Origin: Helicobacter pylori NQ4053 | GTDB lineage: Bacteria > Campylobacterota > Campylobacteria > Campylobacterales > Helicobacteraceae | Direction: 5' to 3' | Assembly (NCBI RefSeq): GCF_000274605.1 | Contig: NZ_AKNV01000003.1 | Coordinates: 1-64,000, forward strand | Length of the DNA stretch: 64,000 nt | Part shown: positions 1-10,417 of the stretch, piece by piece | Numbering within the stretch: position 1 is the stretch's first letter | How the letters are laid out: every line of letters begins with the position of its first letter | Made by a program: the position numbers and the translations under genes | Notes under the pieces: model-generated | Seen by the model: only the letters and a program-made list of their open reading frames with translations | The model's database searches: none | Told to the model about the DNA's origin: nothing

Positions 1-18
1 TTTTTATATTTAAAAATG

Positions 19-24
19 TATAAT
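19..24 (+). promoter_or_regulatory. Extended -10 promoter of the methyltransferase arm
   Basis: A perfect TATAAT preceded by TG (TGTATAAT) lies about 24 bases before the ATG at 48. An AAGGAA Shine-Dalgarno sequence at 39-44 follows. It should drive the small regulator and the two methyltransferase genes of the R-M island. This is inferred from motif and spacing only. Confidence 0.55.
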
Positions 25-47
25 CACAAAATTATAAAAGGAAAGAT

Positions 48-293
48 ATGAAATTAGCACAAATAATTCATAAAATTCATAAGCTTATAGAAGCAAAAGA
101 GATAAAAAATATAACTAAAAGAGAAATGGCGAGCAGACTAGGAATTTCAGAGCGAACATATATGGAGTGGCTAAGAGAAACAAACGAGCCTATTGCTATG
201 AAAGCAGTGCTTGATATATTATCATAACCAAAAGATGATGATATAATTCAGGTGGTTGATACTTGGAGGCAAGAAGTGGTTGGTAAAAAATGA
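48..293 (+). pseudogene. Small HTH regulator of the R-M island, with an in-frame stop
   Basis: The ATG at 48 opens a 59-residue reading frame ending at TAA 225-227. It contains a helix-turn-helix-like stretch (KREMASRLGISERTYMEWL). Beyond the TAA the same frame continues with protein-like sequence (PKDDDIIQVVDTWRQEVVGKK) and ends at TGA 291-293, which overlaps the methyltransferase ATG at 290 as ATGA. An ATGA overlap is the usual coupling within an operon, so the longer, roughly 80-codon frame looks like the ancestral gene and the TAA like a nonsense mutation. The 59-residue form retains the whole HTH and could still bind DNA. Its role as regulator of the downstream methyltransferases is inferred from position and size. 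Confidence 0.55.
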
Positions 294-1884
294 ACAACGA
301 AACACTTTGGAACAATATACGAACAAATAGTTACCAAGCAGAAAAAGAGATAGAAAGCTTAACAAAAAAAAGGACAGGTAGTTATTACACAGATTTATAT
401 TTAACAGATGTGATGATGTTTGAACTGGTTTCTAAGTTAGATGTGAAGCCTAAAAAGATTTATGAATTTACTTTTTTAGAGCCTTGTGTAGGTTCAGGTA
501 ATTTTGTTTTTTCGTATCTAAAAGCAGTTCGGAATATGATAAAAACACAAGAAGAAGCAAAAAAACTAATCAATAATATATATGTAGCCGATATAAACAA
601 ACAGGCATTGGGGTTTTATAAAAAATCATTACAGCTTATCGTTTATGATTATTGGAAGATTACGCTAGATGATACTTATTTTGATTCCCATATAGCTTCG
701 GGATTGGTTTTTGATATGTCAAAAAATAAAATTGAATACATAAATATTGATGATGTTTTTGAAAATAAAAGATTTGACATCATAGCAACAAATCCACCAT
801 ATAAAAATCTTAAAGCTGAAATAAAACAATATAAGAGAGAAGCTGATTATAATAGCGATAAAGAAAATATAGAGACATTGCAAAAATTGTTAAAAAGAAT
901 TTTAAATATTCAAATACTGGTGTTTTAAATTTATATAAAATTTTTATAGAAGAAATCTTAGAAAAATACAGCAATAGCAATTCGTTTATATCACTACTTG
1001 TTCCATCTTCGTTGCTTGCTGATAAAAGTTGTGAAAAATTAAGAATAAACATATTGACAAATAATTTTCTTCACTCTATAAAAATAATTCAAGAAAATAA
1101 TAAATTTGTTAATGCAAAACAAGCATTATGTTCCTTGCTGATTTCTAAAACAAAAAAGACAAAAACCATTGATATAGTTACAGATTTTTGCAATAAGCCA
1201 AATGAAACAATATCAGTTAAAATAAAAAATATTATCAATAAAAATAATGGAAATGCTATTATTGCGATTTCAGAAAATGACTTTTTAACGCTAGACAAAT
1301 TGCGAAAATTTCCAAGCGTTAAAGATTTGGATTTTATTATCAATTCTAGAGGTGAGCTAGATTTAACTGCCGATAGAAAATATTTTAATGAAATAAAGAA
1401 TGGCATTCCGTTGGTTAGGGGAAGAGATATTGGGTTGTTTAGCTTAAAAGAAAATAGTATAATAAACTATGTGTCGCAAGATTTTATAAAAAAAACACAA
1501 AAAAAAGAATATATAAAATGTGTAAGAATAGCGTGTCAACAAATTGCAAATATACATAAAGATAGAAGAGTTATTTTTGCTCATATTCCAACAGATTATA
1601 TATTAGCAAATTCTTGTAATTTCATATATATTACACCAAACAAATATAATATAGATACTTATTCAATTCTTGGGTTGTTTAATTCAAAAACTATAAATTG
1701 GTTATTCAAACTTACAAGCACAAATAATCATATAAATAACTATGAAATAGATAATTTCCCAATTCCTATCAATTCAAAATTTTTAGAACAAATATCTAAA
1801 AAAACAAAAAAATATCTTGAAACAAAAAATGATAAACTACTTGATGAAATAGAAAAACTATCTATTTTAGCATACGAGCTGTAA
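290..1884 (+). pseudogene. N6-adenine DNA methyltransferase, one-base frameshift
   Basis: This is a gamma-type (TaqI-like) adenine methyltransferase, first of two methyltransferases in the island. The N-terminal part, in one frame to 928, has the SAM-binding motif EPCVGSGNF and the catalytic motif NPPY. The rest, with the likely target-recognition region (LVRGRDIGLFS and later), is open from about 898 to 1884 in another frame. Reading FKYSNTGVLNLYKIFIEEIL directly into LVPSSLLADKSC shows one ancestral gene of about 530 codons. One base is missing near the A runs at 883-896. As written the product is a 212-residue stub lacking the target-recognition half. A homopolymer sequencing error is possible. 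The partner m5C gene follows after 19 bases. Confidence 0.8.
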
Positions 1885-1903
1885 AATATAAGGAAACAAA
1901 ACA

Positions 1904-3223
1904 ATGAAAAAATATACAATAGAGTTTTATAATGATATAAAAAATATAATTCCAACATTCACGATTGAATACGCTGAAAGCATACTGAAAAAAGGCGTGG
2001 AAACTTATAATTGTTTGGATAACTTGAACGATTTTGAATCAAAGGTTGCTATGATGATAATAAAAAAATATATCGCATTATATAATGGATATATATTAAA
2101 TCACACAACATCTAAATTAAGCGATTTAGATATAGAAATGATAGAAACGGTTCCACAAGGTGGAAACTGGAAACATATTAGACAAGAAACCAGACAGAAA
2201 TCAAAAAGACTTCAAAAAATAGCACAAACTGGTGGGAGAACTACATTGTATGGTAGAATTGACTACAACAAACCAAGTTATACAATAACAACTTGCTTTA
2301 ATAGACCAGGAAACGGAACTTATGTTCATCCTATTCATAATAGAGTAATTTCAGTTAGGGAAGCAGCAAGATTTCAAACTTTCCAAGATGATTATTATTT
2401 TTATGGAAATAAAAAAGAAATTCTTAATCAAGTAGGAAATGCAGTTCCTGTTTTTTTAGCTTATCAGATTGGAAAAAAAATAAAAGATAAAATAGGTTGC
2501 TATAAATCGGTAGATTTATTTTGTGGAGCAGGCGGAATGACGACAGGATTTAAAAAGGCTGGAATTATATCGCTACTAGGCAACGATATAGATAAAAGTG
2601 CTTGCATTACGCTAAAAGTTAATAATCCTGAAATCAATGTTTTGTGTGGAGATATTACTCAACAAGCAATAAAAAATAAAATAAGTAGTATTGCATTAGA
2701 ACAAGGTGCGGATATTATTTGTGGTGGGCCGCCTTGTCAAGGGTTTTCTATGGCAGGTTTTAGAGCTGATAATGACCCAAGAAATCAGCTTTTTCGTGAT
2801 TTTATCGATGTTATAAAAAAGGTTAAGCCTAAAATAATAGTTTTTGAAAATGTAGAGGGGCTTTTGAGCTACCAAAAAGGGAAAATATATAAAGAAATTC
2901 ATCAATTATTTTCAGAATTAGGATACAATACAAATGGTAGAGTTATGTTTGCAAACGAGTTTGGTGTTTCACAAAAAAGAAGAAGAGTTATAATTATATG
3001 TGCAAGAGATGATTTAAATATTATGCCGAGCGAACTTTTTCCGCAACCAATTACAATTGAAGCAAAAAAACAAATTACGGCAAAAGACACAATAAAAGAT
3101 TTAGAAATAATTGAATGCAGTGAAAGTGCAAAATATAAATCAAATAATGTCAACACTGCAACTATTGATTTTTTAAGAAATCACTTATCGTATGAAGATT
3201 ATATAGCAAAAATACAAGATTGA
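1904..3223 (+). CDS. Circularly permuted C5-cytosine DNA methyltransferase
   Basis: This enzyme methylates cytosine C5 with SAM, probably protecting one strand of an asymmetric site. All signature motifs are present but in an unusual order. A target-recognition-like region and motif IX (RVISVREAARFQTF, about residues 147-160) and motif X (QVGNAVP, about 176-182) come before motif I (DLFCGAGG, about 204), motif IV (GGPPCQGFS, about 274), motif VI (ENVEGLL) and motif VIII (QKRRRV). Most bacterial m5C enzymes run I to X with the recognition domain between VIII and IX. The permuted order is described for the m5C methyltransferases of the Alw26I, Eco31I and Esp3I systems. An AAGGAA ribosome site precedes the ATG. 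The gene is intact at 439 residues and converges with the endonuclease gene, one base separating their stops. Confidence 0.9.
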   Translation: MKKYTIEFYNDIKNIIPTFTIEYAESILKKGVETYNCLDNLNDFESKVAMMIIKKYIALYNGYILNHTTSKLSDLDIEMIETVPQGGNWKHIRQETRQKSKRLQKIAQTGGRTTLYGRIDYNKPSYTITTCFNRPGNGTYVHPIHNRVISVREAARFQTFQDDYYFYGNKKEILNQVGNAVPVFLAYQIGKKIKDKIGCYKSVDLFCGAGGMTTGFKKAGIISLLGNDIDKSACITLKVNNPEINVLCGDITQQAIKNKISSIALEQGADIICGGPPCQGFSMAGFRADNDPRNQLFRDFIDVIKKVKPKIIVFENVEGLLSYQKGKIYKEIHQLFSELGYNTNGRVMFANEFGVSQKRRRVIIICARDDLNIMPSELFPQPITIEAKKQITAKDTIKDLEIIECSESAKYKSNNVNTATIDFLRNHLSYEDYIAKIQD

Positions 3224-3224
3224 T

Positions 3225-4646
3225 TTAAAGTTCTTGATATTTACTAATCAATCTTATTTGTATCATCGCCATAAGTTCATTAAATAATGTAATTACTTGT
3301 GCATTTGGAGCATTTGCTTCAATATATTGACGAATTTGAGCCAATTTAACACATTCACCGCTATTTAAATCGCTATTGTTTTTACGATTATCTTTTTTGT
3401 TATATTCGAATACGGATTCTAATGCTATTCTTTTATACCTATCAAACTCATCTTGATTTCTCACAGTAAAATGTCTAGGTTTTTGAGAAACAACTTCCCC
3501 CATATTGTTAAAGTTATAAGTCCAGTTAAAATAATTGCGTTTTGGTTCTAAAAATGCTTGAATTAGAAAATTCTTACCATTTTTTGGGCATAAAGTCAAA
3601 ATAGAATATAATATAAACATAAAATTCATCACATTTTGTTTCAGCATATCCCTATACAGCAATAATGTTTTATCTGACTTGTTTTTGTAGTTATTCTGTA
3701 TATAGTCCCATAATCTTATTGAATACCACGATATTGGATACACGCCTGTTCTATTTTGAATTTTTATTATATTTTCTATATCTATTATTGTTAATCTGTC
3801 TCTTTTTGATGAATTTTCTCCACTTAACATTGGTTGCAAATATAAAGGGTCGTGTATAAAACCGAGAGAAATTGGTCCTATATGGTCGGCTGATATTCCA
3901 TTAAAAAAATTACTTCCCATAAATTGGTTTGCTGCGTGAATATTGCCATCACTCCAATATTCATAAGCTCTCCTATCTTTTGTATAGGTTCTTAAATTTT
4001 CTTGCGACCTACCTAAATCTTGTATTTCTCTACAACATCTATTGTAAGAATGAAAACCATCAAATCTATCTGGAAAATTTGACATAGCACCTGGACCAAG
4101 ACACTTTTTATTGCCTTTTCTACAAGCATATTCAAGACTATTAATTATTTCATCTTTTGTTGCTGTTTGATGATTTAAATTTAAATCGCCTTTTTCAATA
4201 AAAAAACTAGCCAAATCTATTTTGTTAACACCATTCATCATAAGGTCATCCCATATAAAAGAAATATGGTCACATATTGTGTAGTAGCTATTAAATGTGT
4301 CGTTCAATGATTTTAGAAAATTTTTGCTAGGATAATGATAAAATAAAGACATACTCTTTCCACAAATTTGACAAATTTTATATTTTGTAGGATGAATTTT
4401 CAACATCACATCAGCATATATTCCTGGATATGATTGACTTATATCACCAATAAGTTTTAGCTCATATGCTTTATTAATACACCATTTTATCCTGTCTTTT
4501 CCTATTTCAGTATCAGCTGGTGCAAGCCATATATATTCTCCATTGTTTTTATTTTTTATTGGAAGACCGCTGTAATTTGGATGGTTTATAATAGAATACA
4601 TGTAGTTAATAAAATCTGGATGTAATAATTTTGTATTTCGTGGCAC
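3225..4646 (-). CDS. HNH restriction endonuclease, Eco31I/Alw26I-like type IIS candidate
   Basis: This 473-residue protein is probably the restriction enzyme of the island. Around residues 253-290 it has an HNH-like pattern: a DH dipeptide (SADHIGPISLGF) followed by LQPMLSGENSSKRDR. Eco31I is known to use one HNH active site. Cysteines at CQICGKS (about residue 92) and ICDH (about 126) could bind zinc. The family call rests on three things: this motif, the adjacent m6A and m5C pair, and the permuted m5C enzyme. I could not align the proteins. It is co-directional with the small regulator upstream (48-base gap) and looks intact although the m6A partner is broken. Recognition sequence unknown; an asymmetric GTCTC-like site would fit the family. 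Confidence 0.7.
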   Translation of the reverse strand: MPRNTKLLHPDFINYMYSIINHPNYSGLPIKNKNNGEYIWLAPADTEIGKDRIKWCINKAYELKLIGDISQSYPGIYADVMLKIHPTKYKICQICGKSMSLFYHYPSKNFLKSLNDTFNSYYTICDHISFIWDDLMMNGVNKIDLASFFIEKGDLNLNHQTATKDEIINSLEYACRKGNKKCLGPGAMSNFPDRFDGFHSYNRCCREIQDLGRSQENLRTYTKDRRAYEYWSDGNIHAANQFMGSNFFNGISADHIGPISLGFIHDPLYLQPMLSGENSSKRDRLTIIDIENIIKIQNRTGVYPISWYSIRLWDYIQNNYKNKSDKTLLLYRDMLKQNVMNFMFILYSILTLCPKNGKNFLIQAFLEPKRNYFNWTYNFNNMGEVVSQKPRHFTVRNQDEFDRYKRIALESVFEYNKKDNRKNNSDLNSGECVKLAQIRQYIEANAPNAQVITLFNELMAMIQIRLISKYQEL

Positions 4647-4694
4647 ATCAGTCCTTTAAGGATTTATTTAATTAGATAGGCAAGAAAATTTGAT

Positions 4695-4907
4695 TTATTT
4701 TAGGTTTTGAAATAGTGTTTCAAGAGAAACGCCAAGACCATCGGCAATTTTTTTAATATTTTTCAAAGAAATATTTCTTTTACCGTTTTCTACAGAAGCA
4801 TAATATGTTCTATCCATATCGATTGACAGTGCAAATTTTTCTTGACTTAAACCAGTTTTTTCTCTTAATTGTCTTATTGCTGTGCCAAAATTTTGTAAAA
4901 TCATCAT
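4695..4907 (-). CDS. XRE-family controller (C) protein of the R-M system
   Basis: The 70-residue protein is almost entirely one Cro/C1-type HTH: IRQLREKTGLSQEKFALSID, then YYASVENGKRNISL, then IKKIADGLGVSLETLF. Length and composition match restriction-modification controller proteins, which activate their own gene and the endonuclease gene after a delay so that methylation comes first. It lies directly upstream of and in the same direction as the endonuclease gene, the standard C-R arrangement. The first two codons are both ATG, so the start could be either. No canonical C-box was identified with confidence. Confidence 0.85.
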   Translation of the reverse strand: MMILQNFGTAIRQLREKTGLSQEKFALSIDMDRTYYASVENGKRNISLKNIKKIADGLGVSLETLFQNLK

Positions 4908-4967
4908 TAGCTCGCATTTCTCTAAATTTCGGCAATTGTAATGCTTTTGGTGTTTTTAATGCAACGG

Positions 4968-4973
4968 ATTATA
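4968..4973 (-). promoter_or_regulatory. -10 element of the C-R operon
   Basis: Read on the minus strand this is TATAAT, about 60 bases upstream of the controller ATG. Transcription would start near 4961. The 220-base gap 4908-5127 shows no other clear feature apart from a plus-strand TATAAT at 4998-5003. Confidence 0.45.
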
Positions 4974-5127
4974 AGTAACAGTCGTTATTTTTATAGATAT
5001 AATAGAATTTTATTTTTAAAAGTAATTAAAATCTAGGTGCGTTTGCTACATAATATCGGTAAAAACGCTTTTAGTATTCTTACATTTTATGATTAGCACC
5101 CCACAAAAAACAGAGTTTAAGGATTTT

Positions 5128-6027
5128 CTACTTGCGCGGTAAGTTATACTTCCGGCGTTTTTCCCAAAGGCTTTTACGGCTAATGCCAAGCTTGCTGGCT
5201 AATTCTGTATCGGTGCAAGTAGAAGAAAAATGCCTAATCGCTTCCTTTTCGTATTCTTGAATGGAAAGAAAGGTCGTGTTATTGTTGAACAAAGATAGGG
5301 GTTTATTGCCGCATTCAATGCTCACAATTTTAGGAAATTCTAATGGCTCTTTATGGGTATAGGACAAAACAATGGGGCATGAACGGGCCAATTCTAGCAA
5401 TTTCAATTGCTCATCTTTTTTAAGCTCTTCTAAATGCATGATGTAAAAAGGGCGTTCTAGTTTGTCTTTATTCTTGTATAGTTCTTTCCAAGTGGTATCC
5501 TTTAAAGAGAAAAAAGAAAAATCCATTTGCCTTTCTTTAGCGTATTGCAATAAATAAGCGTTCGCAAGCTCTTGAGAGGGCGTGTGGATGATAAAGGGCG
5601 GCCGGTAAGAAAAATCTTTAGGCAAGGGCAATTCCGCATGGATAAAGTCTAAGTAATTTTCATAAAATCCCAAGCGAGCGGTCATTTCTTGATAGGCTTT
5701 GTGGTATTGGATTTTACGCAACAATTCATCCATTTTAAAAGGTTTTAGAATATAATCTCTCGCTCCCGCTTGAATGGGTTTATTCACGCCATCTTCATTG
5801 ACATGCGAAGCCATCATGATAATGATTTGCTTGGAATTATAACGCACAAAATGTTCGCAACGCCCTTGAGTGCAAACTTTAGAAGAAACTAAAATCACAT
5901 CATAAGGCTCTTTATTTTCTTCTGAAATGCTAGAGATGATCTCGCAAAAATGCCCTAAATCATGCAAATTATGCGAAATACTCCTAGCTAGCGCTAAATC
6001 GTCTTCAATGATTAAGATTTTCATCAA
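5128..6027 (-). CDS. Atypical orphan response regulator HP1021
   Basis: This 299-residue regulator has an N-terminal receiver-like domain (residues 1-115) and a C-terminal Fis-like HTH (ELASKLGISRKSLWEKRRKY). The receiver keeps the acidic pair IEDD at 7-10 but has serine (about 48) where the phospho-accepting aspartate should be (DVILVSSK). It therefore cannot be a normal phosphorelay receiver. H. pylori HP1021 is known as an essential-like, phosphorylation-independent regulator linked to replication origin control, acetone metabolism and redox response. Several cysteines (GHFCEI, KVCTQGRCEHF) fit redox sensing. It starts 18 bases after ispDF ends and reads the same way. The MM start could be either codon. 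Confidence 0.9.
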   Translation of the reverse strand: MMKILIIEDDLALARSISHNLHDLGHFCEIISSISEENKEPYDVILVSSKVCTQGRCEHFVRYNSKQIIIMMASHVNEDGVNKPIQAGARDYILKPFKMDELLRKIQYHKAYQEMTARLGFYENYLDFIHAELPLPKDFSYRPPFIIHTPSQELANAYLLQYAKERQMDFSFFSLKDTTWKELYKNKDKLERPFYIMHLEELKKDEQLKLLELARSCPIVLSYTHKEPLEFPKIVSIECGNKPLSLFNNNTTFLSIQEYEKEAIRHFSSTCTDTELASKLGISRKSLWEKRRKYNLPRK

Positions 6028-6045
6028 TTCTTCCTTTTATCGCAT

Positions 6046-7284
<1,239 letters not shown>

Positions 7285-7287
7285 CTA

Positions 7288-8718
7288 TCATTTCACCAAA
7301 ATGATCCTATAACCTTGATTCAAGTCTAAAACTAAGAATCGTTTGGGTTTGCCTTTATATTTTTCTAAAGCATGGTTAAAATCCGCAACGCTTTTCACTT
7401 CAATCTCTTCAATTTTTGTGATGATGTTGCCTTGCCTGAAGCCGGCTTGCTCTGCTGGGGAATTTTCATTCACTTGAGAGACTAAAACCCCTTGAACGTC
7501 ATCGCTCAAACGCATAGACCTTTTGGTTTTTTGGGTTAAATCTTCTACTTGAAGCCCGTTCAATTGGCCTTGCGCGCCGTTTTGAGCAGAAATGGTTTCT
7601 TTTTTGTTAGGGTTTTTCCTTTCGGCAAGAGTGAGAGTGAAGGCGCGTTCTTTTTTGTCTCTAATGACTTTTAAGGTTACTCTTTGATTGGGCAGCATAG
7701 AGCCGATTAGATTTCTTAACTCATTCGTGTTTTTAACCTTTTTCCCATTGACTTCAGTGATCAAATCCCACACCAAAATCCCTGCTTTTTTAGCCGGAGA
7801 GTCTTTTTCTACGCTAATGACCACCGCTCCTTCTTTATTGTCATAAGAATTTTGCAAATCGCCACTCAAATCTTGCAAGCCCACGCCCAAGTAACCTCTT
7901 TCAATCTTACCGGTTTTGATGAGCTGGGTTACAATATCTTTAACCATGTTAGAAGGGATGGCAAAGCCAATGCCGTGATTGCCCCCAGTTTTAGAGATAA
8001 TAGCGGTATTGATCCCCACTAACCCTCCACGGCTATCAATTAAAGCGCCGCCGGAATTTCCAGGATTGATGGAAGCGTCTGTTTGAATGAAATTTTCATA
8101 GCTGTTGATCCCAATCCCGCTTTTATTGAGCGCTGAAACAATGCCTTGCGTAACGCTTTCGCCCACGCCAAAAGGGTTACCGATCGCAAAAACCAAATCG
8201 CCCACTAAAATATCATTAGAATCAGAGAATTTGATCGTGGGTAAATTGTCTTTAGTGATGCGAATCACCGCTAAATCGCTTTCAGAATCCGTGCCTACTA
8301 AAGTAGCGGAATATTCTTTATTGCTCCCTGGAATAGTAACTTTAATCTTATCTGCACCATCAATCACATGGTTATTAGTTACAATATAGCCATCTTTAGA
8401 AATGATGACGCCGCTGCCTAAAGCCCTTTCCATTCTTTCTTTAGGGATCATGCCGCCCAAATCCCCAAAAAATTGTTGAAAAAAGGGGTCATTAAACACA
8501 CCGCCACCTATAAAATTGTTTTTAATCTTCTTTTCAGTAGAGATATTCACCACCGCTTTAATAGAGTCCTTAATGGAATCGTGGTAAGAATAGATCGTAT
8601 CCTCTTTAGAGGGGACGCTTATTCGCTCTTTCACTTTGGGCATGTTTTGGATTTGGATATTGCCCGCATTCAAACTTAACGCTAAAGCCAAAGAGATAAA
8701 AAGGGTTTTTTTCATCAT
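7288..8718 (-). CDS. htrA: HtrA periplasmic/secreted serine protease-chaperone
   Basis: A DegP/HtrA protease of 476 residues. It has a signal peptide (MMKKTLFISLALALSLNAG), a trypsin-like domain with catalytic His117 (TNNHVIDG), Asp148 (ESDLAV) and Ser222 (GNSGGAL), and two C-terminal PDZ domains (about 275-370 and 390-476, each beginning with a GYLGV- or GVLVSQ-like segment). It degrades misfolded envelope proteins. In H. pylori it is also secreted and cleaves E-cadherin. The reading frame is continuous here. The start could be either of two adjacent ATGs. Confidence 0.96.
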   Translation of the reverse strand: MMKKTLFISLALALSLNAGNIQIQNMPKVKERISVPSKEDTIYSYHDSIKDSIKAVVNISTEKKIKNNFIGGGVFNDPFFQQFFGDLGGMIPKERMERALGSGVIISKDGYIVTNNHVIDGADKIKVTIPGSNKEYSATLVGTDSESDLAVIRITKDNLPTIKFSDSNDILVGDLVFAIGNPFGVGESVTQGIVSALNKSGIGINSYENFIQTDASINPGNSGGALIDSRGGLVGINTAIISKTGGNHGIGFAIPSNMVKDIVTQLIKTGKIERGYLGVGLQDLSGDLQNSYDNKEGAVVISVEKDSPAKKAGILVWDLITEVNGKKVKNTNELRNLIGSMLPNQRVTLKVIRDKKERAFTLTLAERKNPNKKETISAQNGAQGQLNGLQVEDLTQKTKRSMRLSDDVQGVLVSQVNENSPAEQAGFRQGNIITKIEEIEVKSVADFNHALEKYKGKPKRFLVLDLNQGYRIILVK

Positions 8719-8762
8719 GGTTACTTCCTTAAAATGTGCTAAACTTCAAAATTAAAAAAAGA

Positions 8763-10205
8763 TTATATCAAATCTTTTTTGTTATTTTCATTAGCTTTTT
8801 GTGTAAAATAGTATCCAATGTAACACACAACAGCAAAAACAATCGTTAAAATCATCCCGATGCGTTGATCCTTATCCATAGCTGAACCGATCACGCCGAT
8901 AATACACCCAGTGATCCCTATGAGTTGCAAAAAGGGCAAGAAAGGGGCTTTATAAGGCAAATCCTCTAAAGAATGCCCGGCTTTTAAGTATTGCTTGCGG
9001 AAAGAATATTGCGAAACGGACACGCTAACCCACACAATAATCACCGTGAAACTGATCACATTGATCAAAGCTTCCACGACATTTTCTTTGGCATAAATTT
9101 GGACTAAAAGCCCTATGAGAGAAAAAGAAAGGGAAAAAAGCATCGCATAAGTGGGCGTGCCTTGTCGGTTGAGTTGGGAAAAAACCTTAAAAAACATCTT
9201 TTGTTTGGACAGCCCATAAATCATGCGACTCGCTCCATAAAGCCCTGAATTAGCGGTAGAAAACATCGCCGTAATGATAACAGCGTTCATTATATCAGCC
9301 ACATAAGGGATACCCATGCCAATAAAGGGCAAGTTGATGCGTTCTAAAACGCTCACAAAGGGGCTTTGCGCGATAGAAGAATCGCTCATGGGTAAAAAAA
9401 CAGAAATGACAAACACAGAGCCTAAAAAGAAAAAGACAATCCGCCACAAGGTCGCTTTAATCGCTTTAGGCATCACTTCGCTAGCGTTTTTAGTCTCTCC
9501 CACAGCCACCCCAATCACCTCTGTGCCAGTGAAGGCAAAAATGACAGCGAGCATCGCGCTAAAAACCGCCGCGCTCCCGTTAGGGAAAAACCCCTTATCG
9601 CCAAAATGGAAATTATCAAAAATAGAACTAAACCCATGCAAATAGATTTGATAAATGATCCCAATTACGCCAATGCCTATAAAAGCGATCACTGCTAAAA
9701 CTTTAATCAGGCTAAAGAAAAACTCGCCCTCGGCAAAAATTTTAACCGAAAAAAAGTTCAATAAAAAAACCAACGCAATGCATAAAATAACCCAATAATG
9801 GATGGGAATATTAGCAAACCAGCGTTGCATGAGCATGCCTATAGCGATGTATTCTAGCGCCACCGTGATCACCCAGCCAAGCCAATACATCCAAAAAACC
9901 ATATAGCCCGTGCCAGGGCCTATGAATTTAGCCGCATAATCCCCAAAACTGCCCGTAGTGGGATAAACGCTAGCCAATTCGCCTAAAGAGAGCATGATGC
10001 AATAAACCACAAGCCCTCCAAAACCATAAGCGATCAAAGTCCCTAAAGGGCCAGCGCTCGCAATATTACCTCCAGTGCCTACAAAAAGCCCTGTGCCAAT
10101 CGCTCCCCCAAAGGCAATCATCAAGAGATGGCGCATTTTCATGTCTCTTTTAAGCTCGCCTTGTTTTTGCGTGGTATTTTGATGCGTTATCTTTTGATTG
10201 TCCAT
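8763..10205 (-). CDS. rocE: Amino-acid permease of the APC/AAT family (HP1017-like)
   Basis: An inner-membrane secondary transporter of 480 residues with about 12 hydrophobic segments. The first segment carries the AAT-family signature GGAIGTGLFVGTGG, and GELASVYPTTGSFGDYAAKF follows. This places it with LysP/RocE/GabP-type permeases. The rocE name is the inherited annotation; the substrate cannot be read from sequence, and a basic amino acid such as lysine is possible. The N-terminal 25 residues are polar and cytoplasmic. A Shine-Dalgarno GGAGGT lies 6-11 bases before the ATG. The gene is probably its own transcription unit, since 212 bases separate it from pgsA. Confidence 0.85.
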   Translation of the reverse strand: MDNQKITHQNTTQKQGELKRDMKMRHLLMIAFGGAIGTGLFVGTGGNIASAGPLGTLIAYGFGGLVVYCIMLSLGELASVYPTTGSFGDYAAKFIGPGTGYMVFWMYWLGWVITVALEYIAIGMLMQRWFANIPIHYWVILCIALVFLLNFFSVKIFAEGEFFFSLIKVLAVIAFIGIGVIGIIYQIYLHGFSSIFDNFHFGDKGFFPNGSAAVFSAMLAVIFAFTGTEVIGVAVGETKNASEVMPKAIKATLWRIVFFFLGSVFVISVFLPMSDSSIAQSPFVSVLERINLPFIGMGIPYVADIMNAVIITAMFSTANSGLYGASRMIYGLSKQKMFFKVFSQLNRQGTPTYAMLFSLSFSLIGLLVQIYAKENVVEALINVISFTVIIVWVSVSVSQYSFRKQYLKAGHSLEDLPYKAPFLPFLQLIGITGCIIGVIGSAMDKDQRIGMILTIVFAVVCYIGYYFTQKANENNKKDLI

Positions 10206-10339
10206 GCGACACCTCCTTAGATTGAAAATAAAAATAGCTTGAATTATAACAAAAATAAAATAAAATGATTTTTTTTAATTGAATATTGAAAATAAAATTT
10301 TAAAAAACGATCAAAAGCATTTTTTAAAGATTAAATAGT

Positions 10340-10368
10340 AAAAGAGCTTGATCAAGCGATAGCTTTTT
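10340..10368 (-). terminator. Possible terminator hairpin after the pgsA operon
   Basis: An AAAAGAGCT arm (10340-10348) pairs with AGCTTTTT (10361-10368). The interior contains a perfect 12-base palindrome GCTTGATCAAGC (10346-10357). On the minus strand the hairpin ends in a short T run, so it could stop transcripts leaving pgsA 50-80 bases upstream. The palindrome could alternatively be an operator for rocE. Confidence 0.35.
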
Positions 10369-10417
10369 AAGAGTTTTAAGGTTTTCTTAAAGAACGCTAA
10401 AAACTTCTTCTAAAATA

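Noticed and set aside
4908-5127. C-box operators for the controller protein
   Set aside because: I searched for GACT/AGTC-type symmetric pairs near the minus-strand -10 and found none convincing enough to report.
8105-8389. Plus-strand frames antisense to htrA and other genes
   Set aside because: They are long by chance opposite conserved minus-strand genes and have no recognisable domains or ribosome sites.
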